Source of the DNA: Rhipicephalus microplus
Taxonomy: Eukaryota > Arthropoda > Arachnida > Ixodida > Ixodidae
DNA length: 64,000 nucleotides
NCBI RefSeq assembly: GCF_043290135.1
Contig: NC_134702.1
Location: 74,383,417 to 74,447,416 of the forward strand
Direction: 5' to 3'
Numbering within the stretch: position 1 is the stretch's first letter; each line of letters starts with the position of its first letter. The notes under the pieces were generated by a model. It saw nothing but the letters and a program-made list of their open reading frames with translations. It was not told where the DNA came from and did not search any database. Both the position numbers and the translations under genes were made by a program. Of this stretch, positions 34,101 through 45,440 are shown in pieces.

Positions 34101-37100
34101 TCTCCTGAATGAAAGGAAGTTAGCCAAAAAAGCACTCTTTTTGTGTGTAGGACAGTGGGCAAAAAGACATGTAGTCTGCTTACGATATATTCAAAGGATA
34201 ACAAAAAAATTACAAAATTACTGGCACTGCTGCTTCCATAAGATTGCTTCAGTAGTATGTAATTACTACTGTTCATGACCAAACTAAGCTCATGAGCAAA
34301 ATTTAACTGAGATTGACCTTTGAAGAATAAATGCACACTATATGGACAAAAATGAGCAGACTCACATTTAATCTTTCGCAGCAGGCACAAAAGGCCCACG
34401 TAGATGTCATCAAATGGGTGATAAACAAGGGCCGTCGAGAGAGAGTCGATGAGCATTGTGAAAGGTTCCGTCTCCTTGCTGAAACGCTCCACCCACATTG
34501 ATGGGCTGCATTTTTCTGGAGCGCAAAAGGCGTCGTGAATGAAAATCCTGAAAAAATTGTCAATAGTGTTGTTTCTAAGAGGACGTAAAATTAATTATGT
34601 AAGCAACAAGCCTAGCATGCATGCGACACATGGGTAATTGTGATGAAACAAAACTATTGAATGCTTCTGTTTGCTAAGAGGCTCATCACAAGAAAAAAAA
34701 GCAAGGGAAATGGCCTCAATAAACAAAGTATTTCGGAACGGTTATTCCATCTCATTTACCAGGGACAAAATTCATGCCAGTCCGTTATTTTTATCTGCAC
34801 TGTACTTTATAGAAAATATAAATGAAGCATCCTTGCTCATTTATTTTATTGTTTGCATGAAAGTGCATAAAATATAACGACAATGAATATGCATTTCCAG
34901 TTTTGAACTAGACAGCTTTACTATCCCAACTGCAAACTTCCATGGCGTTATCCTTTCAGACATGCTTGTGTGGTAGCTAAAAAGCATTCGGTCAATGAGT
35001 GTATCTGGGTTTACAGGTATCATGAAGAAACAAAAAAGCATTTTTAAATTTTTTTCAGAAGAAATCAAAAGTTGGTAATCACAACAGCAACCACAGGCCT
35101 CCTGTGTTGCAAGCATTGAAGTTATAGTCACAAACGATGTGACTAGCAAGAGAATCGGCAAGTACAAAAGTTACCATATTTCTAGCCACAATATGACGGT
35201 AAAAATGAATCAATTTCATCTGAAAGTTAGGGCTGAGACTTGACAGCTTGACACTCTGTTTAAGAAACATACGTACCTTGTGAAAGTGACACCACTAGTG
35301 GCTTAAGGCAATTTGCATCTTTTTTCTTTTTCATGTGAGTTGACTTCCAGCACCATATTATTTCAATTAGGCTCTATCATGTTTTTATGAACATAAGATA
35401 GTTTTACACCACAACAAAAGCACACCTAGAAAACTAATTTTTAGTCATCTATTGCAGGCAGATTTTAAGCTTTACAAATACAAAACATAGAAACCAGTGT
35501 TTTAAAACTGCCAAAGCTTTAAACTGAAGCCATGCATCAACATACCTGTCAATAGTGCTAGGTGGAAAGCACTTTCTGATTATGGTTTCTTCCCTGTCGT
35601 AACTCAAGATGTGCACATTGTGGCCCCTGATAGGGAAAAATAGCATGTATAAGTAATAAAAATTTTTCAAGTGACATGCCTTTAAATAATAACAAAAAAG
35701 AAAGAATGGCTAGGGATAGGAGAGGCCAGAAGATTGAGATAATTTATCAGTACATGTAATTTCGAATAGATTTCGTATAGCATACATGTCACACTGAATT
35801 AAGAAGGTAACTGAACTAGAAAGGCTACGAAACTGAGATGGCAAAGCAGATGCTACACCATAGATGCCATCTACCTGATCCCACAACAAAAGCTTAGAAG
35901 TCAGAGTTGGGCACTGGAGCAATTATTTATAAATTATGCCTATTTTTATGTGCAACAAGTGTGACCATACATAAGCAACTCAGCTGAACAACATGGTTGC
36001 TGTGCCACTTGATCGACCACTGTCTGCTTGCTTACATATTAACGTATGCAAATGTAATTTCAAACTAGTTGAGGCAATTGAGAAGTGTTCAGCAGTGTTG
36101 CATCTCATAGCATGATGCACGTTTCCCGTACCTGTACTGAGAAGCTCAGCATAGGCAAGAAGTCACGGATTGGTGTGCCTTCTATATGAACTTATTCTCT
36201 CTTTAATCTTGAGTAAATTCATGATTACCAAAGCCTGAGACGTAGAACCTCTTTTGCAAAATGTATTCCAACAAACCACCACACATTTACAAATAGCTAC
36301 GAAGCTTTTTCACGTGAGGGCCCCTCCACAACTTCAGTATTCCTAGGCACACACAGGGAATTAACACATTTCAGAGCTGGTATGAACATGTAAAATCCAA
36401 AAGTATAAAAGACTTTGAGAAAACAACCCGAGATTGGAAAAAGAGACAACACAATGGGAACAGGCACAAAAGGAGCAAAAGAAGAAAAGGAGCAGGCACA
36501 AAGAAAAAGGTGCCATGCTTTAGCAGAGCATTACGTTGGTTGAGCTGATGCATAGTTCATCAAAAGGTTTGTGGTACAAACAGATAATCAGGAAAAAAAA
36601 AAACAAGAAGAAAAAGACAAAACGGGATGCTAGGCATCCTATTCCGTCTTACTTGTCGTCTTGGTTCTCAGTTAATGCAACAAATGACTTGTAAAGCTGC
36701 CTTGGTCAAGGTAGCAACGAGGCTGACTAAAGACGATAAAAGAAGAGTTGTGCAGAATGGTAGCAAGTGAACATTTTTAGCGATGAAAGCAGAACAGCAG
36801 TCTCACATGAAGCAGAATAACTGAAGAGGAAAAAAACCTCTGTTGCGCACCTTGATTTGTTGTACTGTGTAGCACCAATAAAAGTAGTATTTTCGAAATT
36901 GTGCGCTCGTAATCTATGATGCACAAGTTACCTTGCTCGTCACAACTAACGCTCTCAAATTTTCTATAAACAGTTTCTCGTTACTACAGTTATGACTTTT
37001 TCGTTTTCGTAGTATGGTACGCACGACAATAAATCATTTTTGAGAAATTATATCACCTGTCATTTAAGTGCAGTTATTTCAGTGCTTGGCTGAGTTTTTG

Positions 37101-37950
37101 TGTTAGGTGCCACAGAAATAATTTTCCAAATTTCATTTAAAAGTATTTACGGATGCATACTGAATTCTTTTGAAATAAATATGCGTGCCTTTCTCGAAAC
37201 ACGATTTTGTGACGGTGAATTGCTGGTAGTGAGCCCAGTAAACGTACGTCGCACACTTTTGACTACAGACTCTCCAAATGTAGGTACATTTTGCAGCTAA
37301 AATTAAGTAGCGTCAAATGTGTGATATATATACTGCTTTTGAAAACTGCATTCAAGCTATAACCCATGAGCAAAGACAAAAATGACGAATAACTTTGGTA
37401 ACTGTATTATACCACGTCTCATAATCGTTTGGTGGTATTTTGGACGTCTAAACCCACATATCAATCAATTATACCAGGTAGTCCGAGCATTTCAGCGCGT
37501 TTCATGTGACACTTGGCTAGAAGTTTTCTATAGCGAGCAGTAATCTAGTAAGCACTGTTTGAATGCCTTTCACAGGTGCGGAAATTGTAACACACGAAAG
37601 TACTTTCAAGAAACAGCAACCAATTAACGCAGGTACGCAGATGGGCCGGCACCAACACAACAAGCGGCATGCGTTGCGTCGTAACATTCAAGTAACAAGA
37701 ACGACTGTAAATGGATCTTGAGAGACATTGTCTTATTGTACAAACCTGATCGCCCAAGTATTTGCGAAGGAATCCGCGATCAAGCGACCTCGCTGCTCCA
37801 ATGTGTCTGCAAGTAGTCCACCGTCAACAACTTTCCAAGATCCTTTTGAAATAAATGAAACGATCGCAACGTTCTCGTATAATGTGGCACATTACCGTTT
37901 ATTAGCACCAGTCCTGAAGCGCTCCTTTGAGAAAGCAAGACCTGTAACAT
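25021..37950 (-). CDS. ELP5: Elongator complex protein 5
   Basis: ELP5 (Iki1/DERP6 family) is a subunit of Elongator. With ELP4 and ELP6 it forms the RecA-like subcomplex that acts in modifying wobble uridine 34 of cytoplasmic tRNAs. I infer nine exons: 37896-37950, 37746-37806, 35546-35626, 34366-34547, 32658-32682, 31188-31449, 29209-29289, 25580-25677 and 25021-25123. All are bounded by AG/GT, with compatible phases and a single open frame of 948 nt (315 aa; the human protein is about 300). Landmarks are an N-terminus MLQVLLSQRSASGLVLIN, RGHNVHILSYD, LIDSLSTALVYHP, VALLHADVHEEHEV, DPTANLTFNLRLSEEEK and the acidic tail DDFDEEDDPDDDLNF. The last two closely resemble the ELP5 C-terminus. The start ATG at 37950 aligns with the family start. 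No obvious poly(A) signal lies just downstream. The 25-nt exon is the weakest part of the model. Confidence 0.9.
25580..25677 (-). CDS. ELP5: ELP5 exon 8
   Basis: The acceptor is CCCATAG and the donor is CTCAA|GTAAGC. It starts in phase 0 and ends in phase 2. It encodes TQQPDPTANLTFNLRLSEEE, then KVAKDNLVLPYL, the Elong_Iki1 C-terminal signature. Confidence 0.92.
26220..28429 (+). mobile_element. Tigger-like DNA transposon (2.2 kb), decayed
   Basis: The left end is CAGTCAAACTCCGTTACAAC and the right end, reverse complemented, is CAGTCAAATTTGGCTACAAC. Each is flanked by TA (26218-26219, 28430-28431). Its length is close to that of a complete Tigger-type element. It carries a heavily frameshifted + strand transposase, antisense to ELP5. 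Confidence 0.85.
26891..27990 (+). pseudogene. Tigger transposase relic
   Basis: It begins MPESKKLKFFSLEQKVKIIA (helix-turn-helix). Further blocks are VLLCTNINGSDKQPLLVIGK then GAELWCFKGTKNLPVKYVA (DDE domain, about 27459-27575), SNIKLTNVALEFFPPNCMSL then VQPLDQGIT (about 27670-27750) and LLMAMKMLAAAW. The SLVQPLDQGI segment is typical of Tigger/jerky-type DDE transposases. Many stops and frameshifts separate the blocks, so it is inactive. Confidence 0.8.
29209..29289 (-). CDS. ELP5: ELP5 exon 7
   Basis: The acceptor is TTCTTCAG and the donor is GTG|GTGAGC; phase 0 to 0. It encodes DEEFVLKPDLSITDIKKVAE, then KHDAKPV, the variable linker before the C-terminal signature. Confidence 0.82.
29290..31187 (-). 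other. ELP5: ELP5 intron 6
   Basis: A 1.9-kb intron with no recognised repeat family. It contains an A-rich run at 30681-30692. Confidence 0.75.
31188..31449 (-). CDS. ELP5: ELP5 exon 6
   Basis: The acceptor is TTTCGCAG and the donor is GAG|GTAAGA. The first G completes a codon begun in the preceding exon; it ends in phase 0. It encodes NYQLTPTNMLQEIQCLHYIM, then IIVALLHADVHEEHEVDKLC and TVHRKPGGRVVRE, matching the central ELP5 fold (LLHEELH-type strand and helix). Confidence 0.88.
31906..32137 (-). mobile_element. Ruka-type SINE, full length, with target-site duplication
   Basis: A full-length copy, antisense to the + strand, in ELP5 intron 5, so it is sense to the ELP5 transcript. On the minus strand it reads tRNA-like head, body, then an ATCAATCAA tail. 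A-box-like TGGTCTAGTGGC is replaced here by CGGTCTAGTGGC; the B box is GGATCGAATCC. It is bracketed by GCCCCATCTTG (31899-31909 and 32143-32153), a duplication expected from LINE-mediated insertion. Confidence 0.92.
32658..32682 (-). CDS. ELP5: ELP5 proposed 25-nt micro-exon 5
   Basis: The minus strand shows a pyrimidine-rich stretch ending GCTCTTAG, then 25 nt, then GAG|GTATTC. It starts in phase 1 and ends in phase 2, exactly bridging exon 4 (phase 1) and exon 6 (phase 2), and adds SRLLLTLL(R). Joining exon 4 directly to exon 6 creates an immediate TGA, so some bridging sequence is required. This candidate is inferred, not proven. Confidence 0.55.
32683..34365 (-). other. ELP5: ELP5 intron 4
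   Basis: A 1.7-kb intron. Near 33198 a segment starting TAAAGGGGCCATGACAC looks like one end of a TTAA-type MITE, but I cannot find its partner end. No exon is recognised. Confidence 0.6.
34366..34547 (-). CDS. ELP5: ELP5 exon 4
   Basis: The acceptor is TTTTTTCAG and the donor is AAAT|GTGAGT. The first G completes Arg from exon 3; it ends in phase 1. It encodes IFIHDAFCAPEKCSPSMWVE, then TMLIDSLSTALVYHPFDDIY. The I/L-DSLS strand is a conserved ELP5 feature. Confidence 0.9.
34548..35545 (-). other. ELP5: ELP5 intron 3
   Basis: A 1.0-kb AT-rich intron with no identifiable feature. Confidence 0.75.
35546..35626 (-). CDS. ELP5: ELP5 exon 3
   Basis: The acceptor is CCCTATCAG and the donor is GACAG|GTATGT. 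Phase 2 to 2. It encodes GHNVHILSYDREETIIRKCF, then PPSTID. VHIL is conserved at this position in ELP5. Confidence 0.92.
35627..37745 (-). other. ELP5: ELP5 intron 2
   Basis: A 2.1-kb intron with A/T-rich sequence and a short Ruka fragment (37411-37472). I recognise nothing else. Confidence 0.75.
37411..37472 (+). mobile_element. Ruka-type SINE, short 3' fragment
   Basis: Only about 60 bp of the 3' end, CGTCTCATAATCGTTTGGTG through the ATCAATCAAT tail. It is diverged and heavily 5'-truncated. Confidence 0.75.
37746..37806 (-). CDS. ELP5: ELP5 exon 2
   Basis: The acceptor is CTACTTGCAG and the donor is ATCAG|GTTTGT. Phase 1 to 2. It encodes (D)TLEQRGRLIADSFANTWAI(R). It follows exon 1 across an intron of only 89 bp. 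Confidence 0.88.
37896..37950 (-). CDS. ELP5: ELP5 exon 1 (start codon)
   Basis: ATG at 37950, donor AACG|GTAATG. It encodes MLQVLLSQRSASGLVLIN. The ML..LL.....GLVL pattern aligns with the start of ELP5 proteins. Reading through the intron in this frame gives an early stop, which supports splicing. Confidence 0.85.
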
Positions 37951-39598
37951 GGCTGGAAGTGAATGAAAACACGACTACAGACTTGCTACAGAAGACGCAA
38001 CGCACAACTCATGGGGAGCGCCATATTTTCACAAGGTAGTGAACACGTATTCACAGAACTCGCCAAGTATGGCGAAGCTTGAAGAACAGAAAAAACAAGC
38101 TCAAGATCACTCTAAAAAATGATTGTAATCTAAAGTCACAAATAATCACAGTATAAAATTTTGTCAAAAGCATTGTAACAATTACGCTAACGTATAAAAT
38201 TGTTAGATGAAAAAACGGAGGAATAGTTTTCAGAAACACGACACAAGAAATGAAATCAACGACTGACACGCTAACCCCGAAGGCTTATGGCCCATCGCAA
38301 ACTTCTTGGCTAAGTGAAAAGCTTATTCACACCGCTCGTGCTGTTTAGTGTGACAATGCACAAGCAGGCCAATAAGAGGCATTAACGTTCACGCTGTAGT
38401 GCAGTCAACTAAATTAAAGACGATACGTTTTTACCTTGTTGCGCATTTGTACTGTACCATGGGTGGGGGAGGGTGCAAAACCTTATTGCCTGTACATGGG
38501 TATCGCCAGGATTTATTTCGGGAGGAGTCCTACCGTGATATCGATATGTTCATCATTTTACGTGTGCGTGTATGTTAGTGTGCACCTTTCTCAAGCAGGC
38601 ATATTCATGCAGACGTGACATAATTATGCGCTGCCATATATGTTCTTCATTTCTCGCTTCATATTTCTTTCAAATCGTCCTAAGTATGTCAGCATTGTTT
38701 TTTAAAGACAGATGCCCGTTGATAGGCTCTCAGTGTGACAAAATTAAGTGTTTTGTACAACATTTAAGTGATTTTTTCCCTTCATTGATCTTTTTGTAGA
38801 ACACTAGTACTATTCTACAGTTTTTGTAAAAACTAGAACAATTAAATTTGCATTCTCTGATAGGCAACTATATGGTTCAATATTCCCATCAACTGGCATT
38901 GTAATTGTATCGTGGTTTGGGGAGGGTGCGAAAGTTAATTTATGGGTGTCGCCAGTCTTTTTTTTATTTTTTTTTCAAGGAGCCCATAACCCAATAACCT
39001 TATATCAATTTGTGCTCTCGTGGCACTTAACTTGATCCAAGTCTACCTGGAAAAATGTTATCAGAAATGTAATGATTTCTCTCTCATTTTCGCTCCAACG
39101 GCTTTCCTTCGAACGTGCGCAATAACGCATACCTCACCACTAACACTACCAAATCTTCGGGGTGTAAACAAGTCACACCCTTGTGCGGGAAGACATAGTT
39201 CTCTATATATTGCCTTGCAAGTGGGAGGTTGAGACATTTGCCCTTGTGTAGCACCTGTTGCTGCGAATCGAAAAGTAACATGTTGTTTTTCAGTATAATT
39301 TACGGCGTATTTGTTTAATTGCTGTATCAGTAACCAGCTTTCCTGTAATTTTGTGGTTAAAGATCAACATGACAGCGCCCACGTGGACGCGACCACCCAC
39401 TTCAATCCGAATTTGATGCTCGCCCAAAGCGCCCACACCAGCAAATGAATGGCGCAATGCCATCCAGCGATCAGGAAAAATCATGAGGAGCGCTGCGCAG
39501 GTATTGATCAGATAGGCTGTTTACCATGCACGTAAGCCTAACGCACCGAGTATTCGATAGCGGTTCATGGAAATAGCGCAGTATCGTCGCAGAAGTTT
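37951..39598. other. 5' flank of ELP5
   Basis: This is the presumed promoter and 5' UTR side of ELP5. No TATA-like element can be assigned. Two similar segments, TG.ACTGTACCATGGGTGGGG-like at 38445-38515 and TTGTATCGTGGTTTGGGGAG-like at 38905-38955, suggest an unidentified repeat. Otherwise nothing is recognised. Confidence 0.5.
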
Positions 39599-40263
39599 TT
39601 AAAGGCACGTTTACACTAGAGAGGCATGACACCGATGTTGGTCTGTGGGCTGTCGTTAGGAGTGTATTTTCTCTTGTCGTCGGCGTAGGTACACTGCAAA
39701 GACACAAACAGTCCGCCGGTGGTCTCTCGAACACCTTACCCGCGCCTTGTCGTGCTCACAGTGCTTCGTTGGCGAATTCTGTAGTCACGCTGGAGGCACA
39801 CGCAGCGACACCGACAAAACTTCCACACCTGCACCTCATTTTCAGCCATGCTGCCTGCTCTGCTATTGTCCGTCTCTGGCTACACAGCGGAGTCCCCGCC
39901 GTAATCCATGGTAACGAGGGACGGAGGTGGTGGACACATATGGAAGCGAAGAAAATACTTCCGTTACTGCGGAAGCCTCGGATTGCCCGCTTCGTGGTCA
40001 TTTGAAGCAAGGACATGGGGCAAACTATCACTCAGCCACCGATCTCCCGAAAACACGCCGATGACAGGTCTGCGGATGCGTTTTGCTGGTTTTTTCGGTC
40101 TCTCATCATGTTACACTACGATTAAATGCTGTCTTTTGAGGCGTCATCGTCGGCCTAGTGTGACCATGGTGTCTGGCGCCTTCGGCGGCGGGCGACTCGT
40201 CTGCCTCGTGTTTTCGTCGGGGTCACGTCAGTGTCGTGTCTTTGCAGTGTAAACTCGCCTTAA
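39599..40263. mobile_element. TTAA-flanked MITE (657 bp)
   Basis: The left end is TTAAAGGCACGTTTACACT and the right end, reverse complemented, is TTAAGGCGAGTTTACACT, so the inverted ends are bracketed by TTAA (39599-39602, 40260-40263). TTAA duplication is the hallmark of piggyBac-type insertion, so a piggyBac-driven MITE is inferred. There is no transposase. Confidence 0.75.
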
Positions 40264-40522
40264 CGGAAAGCCAAAGTAAATAATGGCTGCTGCCGTAGAA
40301 GACGACGCATATGTCTTCACTCTGAGGGACGGAATCCCACTCCTCGTCGTTGTGTAGCAGGGCCGGTTCCCCCTCGGCGCACCTGACGAATAGAAGTAAG
40401 CACGGAGAGCACAAAAGAATGCGGGGGTCAGCGACCTACCAACGAAGCTATATATATATATATATTATATATGAGTGGTCACAACGTGGTTTATTTCGAC
40501 GTTTCGGCCTAGAGTCTGGCCT

Positions 40523-40876
<354 letters not shown>

Positions 40877-41191
40877 CAAGAAGCAGAAGAAGGAGAGGAA
40901 CTAGAAAGGAGTGACGGAGAGCCGCCGGAAACGAGCGGGTAATTCTGGCATTGTTACTGGGTTACCTATACCCAGTAAGATTGTTAAATTTAACACGATA
41001 AAATACGGAATAAATGAACACCCAGGCACTCTGTCAGCGTTACGACCGCTAAAAGACGCAAACGCTTCTCTCTAATCAGTCTGGTTTCATTACGACAATA
41101 TTATTACCACTGACAAAGCTTTTAGCCTATGCATCTGACAACATAGAAATGATTTGCCTCACCAAGCACAGCCGGAACGCACAGATAAGTG

Positions 41192-41474
41192 GTCCCGGAT
41201 GTCGTACGGTCACCACCACCCCTTTTTCTTTTCCTTTTTTCTTTTTTTTCTTTAAGTTTTAACGCACATTCTGTTCCTTCACTGACAAGGAGCTGACAGC
41301 TAGGTGGTTTCGTTAACTTTCTCATACATGCGCGCATGTCTTCCCAGTGAGTCGCCACTGTGTGGTGACTGTCCCGGATGTTGTACAGTCTCCCCCCCCC
41401 TCCCCCCCCGTTCTTTTTTTCTTTTTTTTTCTTTAATTTTTAACGGACATTCTGTTCCTTCACTGACAAGGAGC
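41192..41474 (+). repeat. Tandem duplication, 179-bp period
   Basis: GTCCCGGATGTCGTACGGTC at 41192 recurs as GTCCCGGATGTTGTACAGTC at 41371. Both are followed by pyrimidine-rich sequence and ACATTCTGTTCCTTCACTGA. It lies between the inverted arms, so it may be part of the same element. Confidence 0.8.
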
Positions 41475-41950
41475 CATTGCATATAATGAATATCGATGGC
41501 GGCGCCTCAATCACCGGCTTTTTCATTCCTCCCGACGCCACCAGCACGCACTCGAAGCACTTAAGCTCTTCCCATTAACTTGTCCTAAACTTCAAAAAGG
41601 AACGAGCCGCCAGCGGACTAAACGGAAGGGTGAAATACAAGAACGGCGGCACACTGACCACTTGGGGAAAGTGGGTGCGGGGGAGGTATTGTTGACAATG
41701 ATGACATTGCTCATCTAGCTCTGCCCTACTCTGTTGAGTTGCTGCCCCTTTCTAACTACGCCGTGTCGATCTTGCTTCTTCTCCTAGCTTTTCTATATTT
41801 TATTTAATGTTTCTCTTCCCGTTTCGCTGTTTCTTCTTCTTCTTTTTTGCTCTCTCTCCTTTCTCTTTTTTTTACTTTTCTTTTGACCCCTTCCCTCCTG
41901 TCTCGACAGGCTATAAGAAGACATGGAACATGTTTAAATACTACTATGCC

Positions 41951-41980
41951 CTGAAAAAGACGGGGTTCCTGTCGAAACGT
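41951..41980 (+). other. Hammerhead-like motif, cassette 1
   Basis: CTGAAAA (41951-41957, one mismatch to the CTGANGA core) is followed by a 6-bp stem GACGGG/CCTGTC with a short loop, then GAAACGT. ACAATAAAC and (TA)n follow. No complementary stem I was found, so catalytic activity is not supported. Confidence 0.4.
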
Positions 41981-42018
41981 CGGCACAATAAACAGTTGTT
42001 ATGTGAAAGCGCATCTAC

Positions 42019-42093
<75 letters not shown>

Positions 42094-42096
42094 TCC

Positions 42097-42126
42097 CTGA
42101 CGAAGGCCGGACCCCGGCTGAAACGT
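42097..42126 (+). other. Hammerhead-like motif, cassette 2 (intact core)
   Basis: CTGACGA (42097-42103) matches CTGANGA exactly. A stem AG.CCGG/CCGGCT (42104-42119, one bulge) follows, then GAAACGT. ACGT at 42148-42151 could pair as stem III. Flanks for stem I are not complementary: (TA)n precedes, and AATAAA at 42133-42138 and more (TA)n follow. Confidence 0.45.
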
Positions 42127-42167
42127 AGGAGCAATAAAAGTTTTCGCACGTTTGTCCGCTCAAGCCA

Positions 42168-42659
<492 letters not shown>

Positions 42660-43117
42660 GTGTGTGTCCAACAAGCCCGATTCCTAATTAGGCTGGCACA
42701 TAGCGCTAAAGATAATGTTTTTCACCTCTTCCCTGGTCCGGTGGTTCAGGCTGTAGGGTAAGCTTAAAAGCTGAGCTTCCCACTGTACTCGAGTCTACTA
42801 CTTTATACGTCGCCTCTTTGCGAACTACTGTCATCGCTTCTAGTTACCATAAGAAAGGCTGAACAGGTTTGTAAGAGACAAAAGCGGAAACTTTTTTTTA
42901 CACTTCCAGTACGGTAAAACTAAAACATTCAAAAAGATTTCACCAGAATTATCGGGTCACAGCAGCTTCGACAGAGCAGGGATGATGCCATTCATTTTCC
43001 ATTGGAGAAAATGATTTTCCTGAAGCAGCTAGCGCTCTGATTGGTACATAAACTGATTGCTCTTTCCCACTTATAACAAATCATTCAAAACGAAGCAGTA
43101 TACGCTTTCGCGCCTTG

Positions 43118-43361
43118 ATTGATTGATTGTTTTGTGGGGTTTAACGTCCCAAAACCACCCTATGATTATGAGAGACGCCGTAGTGGAGGACTCCAGAAAT
43201 TTCGACCACCTGGGGTTCTTTAACGTGCGCCTAAATCTGAGCACACGGGCCTGCATCATTTCCGCCTCCATCGAAAATGCAGCCGCCGCAGCCGGGATTT
43301 GAACCCGCGACCTGCGGGTCAGCAGCCGAGTACCTTAGCCACTAGACCACCGCGGCGGGGC
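43118..43361 (-). mobile_element. Ruka-type SINE, full length, 16-bp target duplication
   Basis: A complete copy with tRNA-like head (A box TGGTCTAGTGGC, B-box-like GGTTCAAATCC), body and a TCAATCAATCAA tail on the minus strand. It is bracketed by a perfect direct repeat ACGCTTTCGCGCCTTG (43102-43117, 43362-43377). The target is the left arm of a hairpin (43363-43422). Confidence 0.95.
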
Positions 43362-43362
43362 A

Positions 43363-43422
43363 CGCTTTCGCGCCTTGTACTGTAGCCTGTTTTGCAATGC
43401 TACAGTACAAGGCGCGAACGCG
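43363..43422. repeat. Inverted repeat, 24-bp arms, 12-nt loop
   Basis: Arms 43363-43386 and 43399-43422 are complementary at 23 of 24 positions (core GCGCCTTGTACTGTAGC). The neighbouring Ruka insertion duplicated part of the left arm, so the hairpin is older than the SINE. Confidence 0.85.
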
Positions 43423-43629
43423 TCGCATAGGCGGCCGGCAAGGCAAAGAGCCTTCAAAGAAAATCGCCACAGCAGAAATGTTAGAAAAATTTCACTATAT
43501 TTAAACATTCCCTGGTAACATTTCCATTTCCTCGTAAATATATGCTTGAGCGATTACTGTGGTGAAAGAAAATATCGCCTGAGTTGTTTGTTTCCCCAGC
43601 GTGCAGCCGATTGTGACCACTGTCGAAAA

Positions 43630-43678
43630 AAAAAGGGGGGGGGGGCTCGCGCTTCCCTTGCCCCCCCCCCCCCCCCGG
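43630..43678. repeat. Poly-G and poly-C tracts
   Basis: A run of G at about 43636-43645 is followed by a run of C at 43662-43676. They can pair with each other. They are likely assembly-length hot spots. Confidence 0.85.
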
Positions 43679-44458
43679 CTGTTACGCCTATGGCGGGGGT
43701 AGAACGACTGGGTTTCTGCATGGTCATGGAGGAAGGAATTGTGGTGTACAAAATGTGCTGCTGTCAGCCTCGAAACCACCGTCGTCTGTAGGTAGACAGC
43801 TCTGTCACGTACTTACGTTTTTTTCTCACGTGAGGGTAACGCGACGGGTCGTTTGATGGCTGTCGGAACAAGGCCTCAGCAGGCGACACGCCGAGGATGA
43901 AGACAAGCCGAGGGCCCTGTAGCCTCCACAGCGTCTGAGAAAACTTCTGAAATGGAATCACGACCCCATTTTACACTGACGACGCTTCACGCAACAGTCG
44001 ATAGCTCTTTTAGATATAAAAAGGCGCTAGGCAATAATGGTTTGTTGTCCTTGCAGATATTTCCACAGGCACACGGAGTTTTTTTTCTTTCATGGTTTAA
44101 AGTTCCTTTGGAACTTTCTTGCTCTGCTTCTCTCCCATTAGCTGCATTTGTTCTCCTCCATCTTTGAATTTCGATAGCTTGTCGTCGCTTCACGTGACCA
44201 TCTAACTCGCCTGTATCGCCCGGACATGAGAAAAATTCATGCTGTAGCTGCCCCTACGGACTTTTCACCCGCGCAGGTGCTTGTTAGGGAAAAAAAAAAA
44301 GGCTGCAGAAGCTGTCGATTGACACTACGTTACAATTTTAGAAAGAACAAAACAATCTCAATCTCACTTATATGAACTTCCCGATTTAAGGAAATAGTTC
44401 GAGGGCCCGCATCAATTATATAAATAGAGCTCTAAGTGTGGGAATACTTTTTTGGACG

Positions 44459-45061
44459 TTAAAGGGGCCCTGAAACACTTTTTTGAGTAACCACGGAATA
44501 AAATTCACTGGAAAAGCGTACTGCCTCGCAAATTTAACGCCGCAAAAATTTTAGGAATCAGTCTAGTACGACCAGAGCTACAAAGATTTGTCACACGCTG
44601 CAATCGCATTCTTTCTTCTCTCGTCCCGACGAAAGCGCTGGAAGCTAATCAGAGAGGGATAAGAGGTGCAAAAAAAAACAAAAAAAACGTCACACGCACT
44701 TTATGACCTTGAGCACTTTTTTCTGTTTTTTTTTTAATCAAATACGTGGCTTGCTCAGTGCGATTGCGCGCGCATGCGTAGATGAGTGACGGCCTCTCGT
44801 GGCGACCTCTGTAACAACCTAGCGCGCCATGCTCAAATCAGCCAACGGCTGATAGAAAGGTCATCTAGATGTGACTGTGGGGAATATTCCGTGATTTTTC
44901 GAGGGAAGAGAAAGCAAATTTTAGCTGAATTTTATAATATATTGTGAATTCCAAGCCGCGTACGGCGCTACAACATTTGGCTCGCGTGTTCTCGGAAGCC
45001 TCTACTACCGATCGGCAGCCTTTTCTGACCATGCTCAAGAAGTGGTGCAGGGTCCCTTTAA
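44459..45061 (+). mobile_element. TTAA-flanked MITE (595 bp), best copy of family
   Basis: The left end is TTAAAGGGGCCCTGAAACAC and the right end, reverse complemented, is TTAAAGGGACCCTGCACCAC; the inverted similarity extends about 28 bp to TTTTTGAG / TTCTTGAG. TTAA is present at both borders. Related copies lie at 21322-21876 and 63469-63720. It is non-coding. Confidence 0.85.
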
Positions 45062-45440
45062 ACCCCACATTTAAATAAAACCAATCTGTTTGAATATTCA
45101 CTACTTTTGTCGACGTGAGTACGGCCGCATAGTGGACAAGAACCACAATATGAGGAAAACGAAATTGCGCATTCTCCGCTCGAGCGCGGCCAATCTCCGC
45201 CAATGAGCGTGTGCTATGTGCGGAGGTCAAGAAGAAGAAAGAGAGCTGCTCGCGATATTTTCCTGCTTCTTCGATCGGAAGTTGACTGCCAGAACTAGCG
45301 CTCCTGAATCACCGCCTAGTTCATCAGGGCCTGGTCACCTTCAAGTCATGTATGTAATCGTTGTTCCAAAGCGCCATAGCAGGAAACGGAAACCAAAGCA
45401 GCCTTTCCGCGTCGGATCGACCAGTAGAGGCTCTAACAAC

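Noticed and set aside
37728..38039. A + strand open frame over the ELP5 5' end
   Set aside because: It is antisense to ELP5 exons 1 and 2, which have family-specific residues and splice sites.
39290..39484. A minus-strand frame starting MIFPDRWMALRHSF
   Set aside because: It has a plausible composition, but I found no family, splice context or Kozak support. It could be a small unknown exon, too weak to annotate.
40283..40357. Short + strand frame MAAAVEDDAYVFTLRDGIPL with a good start context
   Set aside because: 24 codons followed by a stop, no recognised family, and no downstream exon that continues it. It might be a first exon, but nothing supports this.
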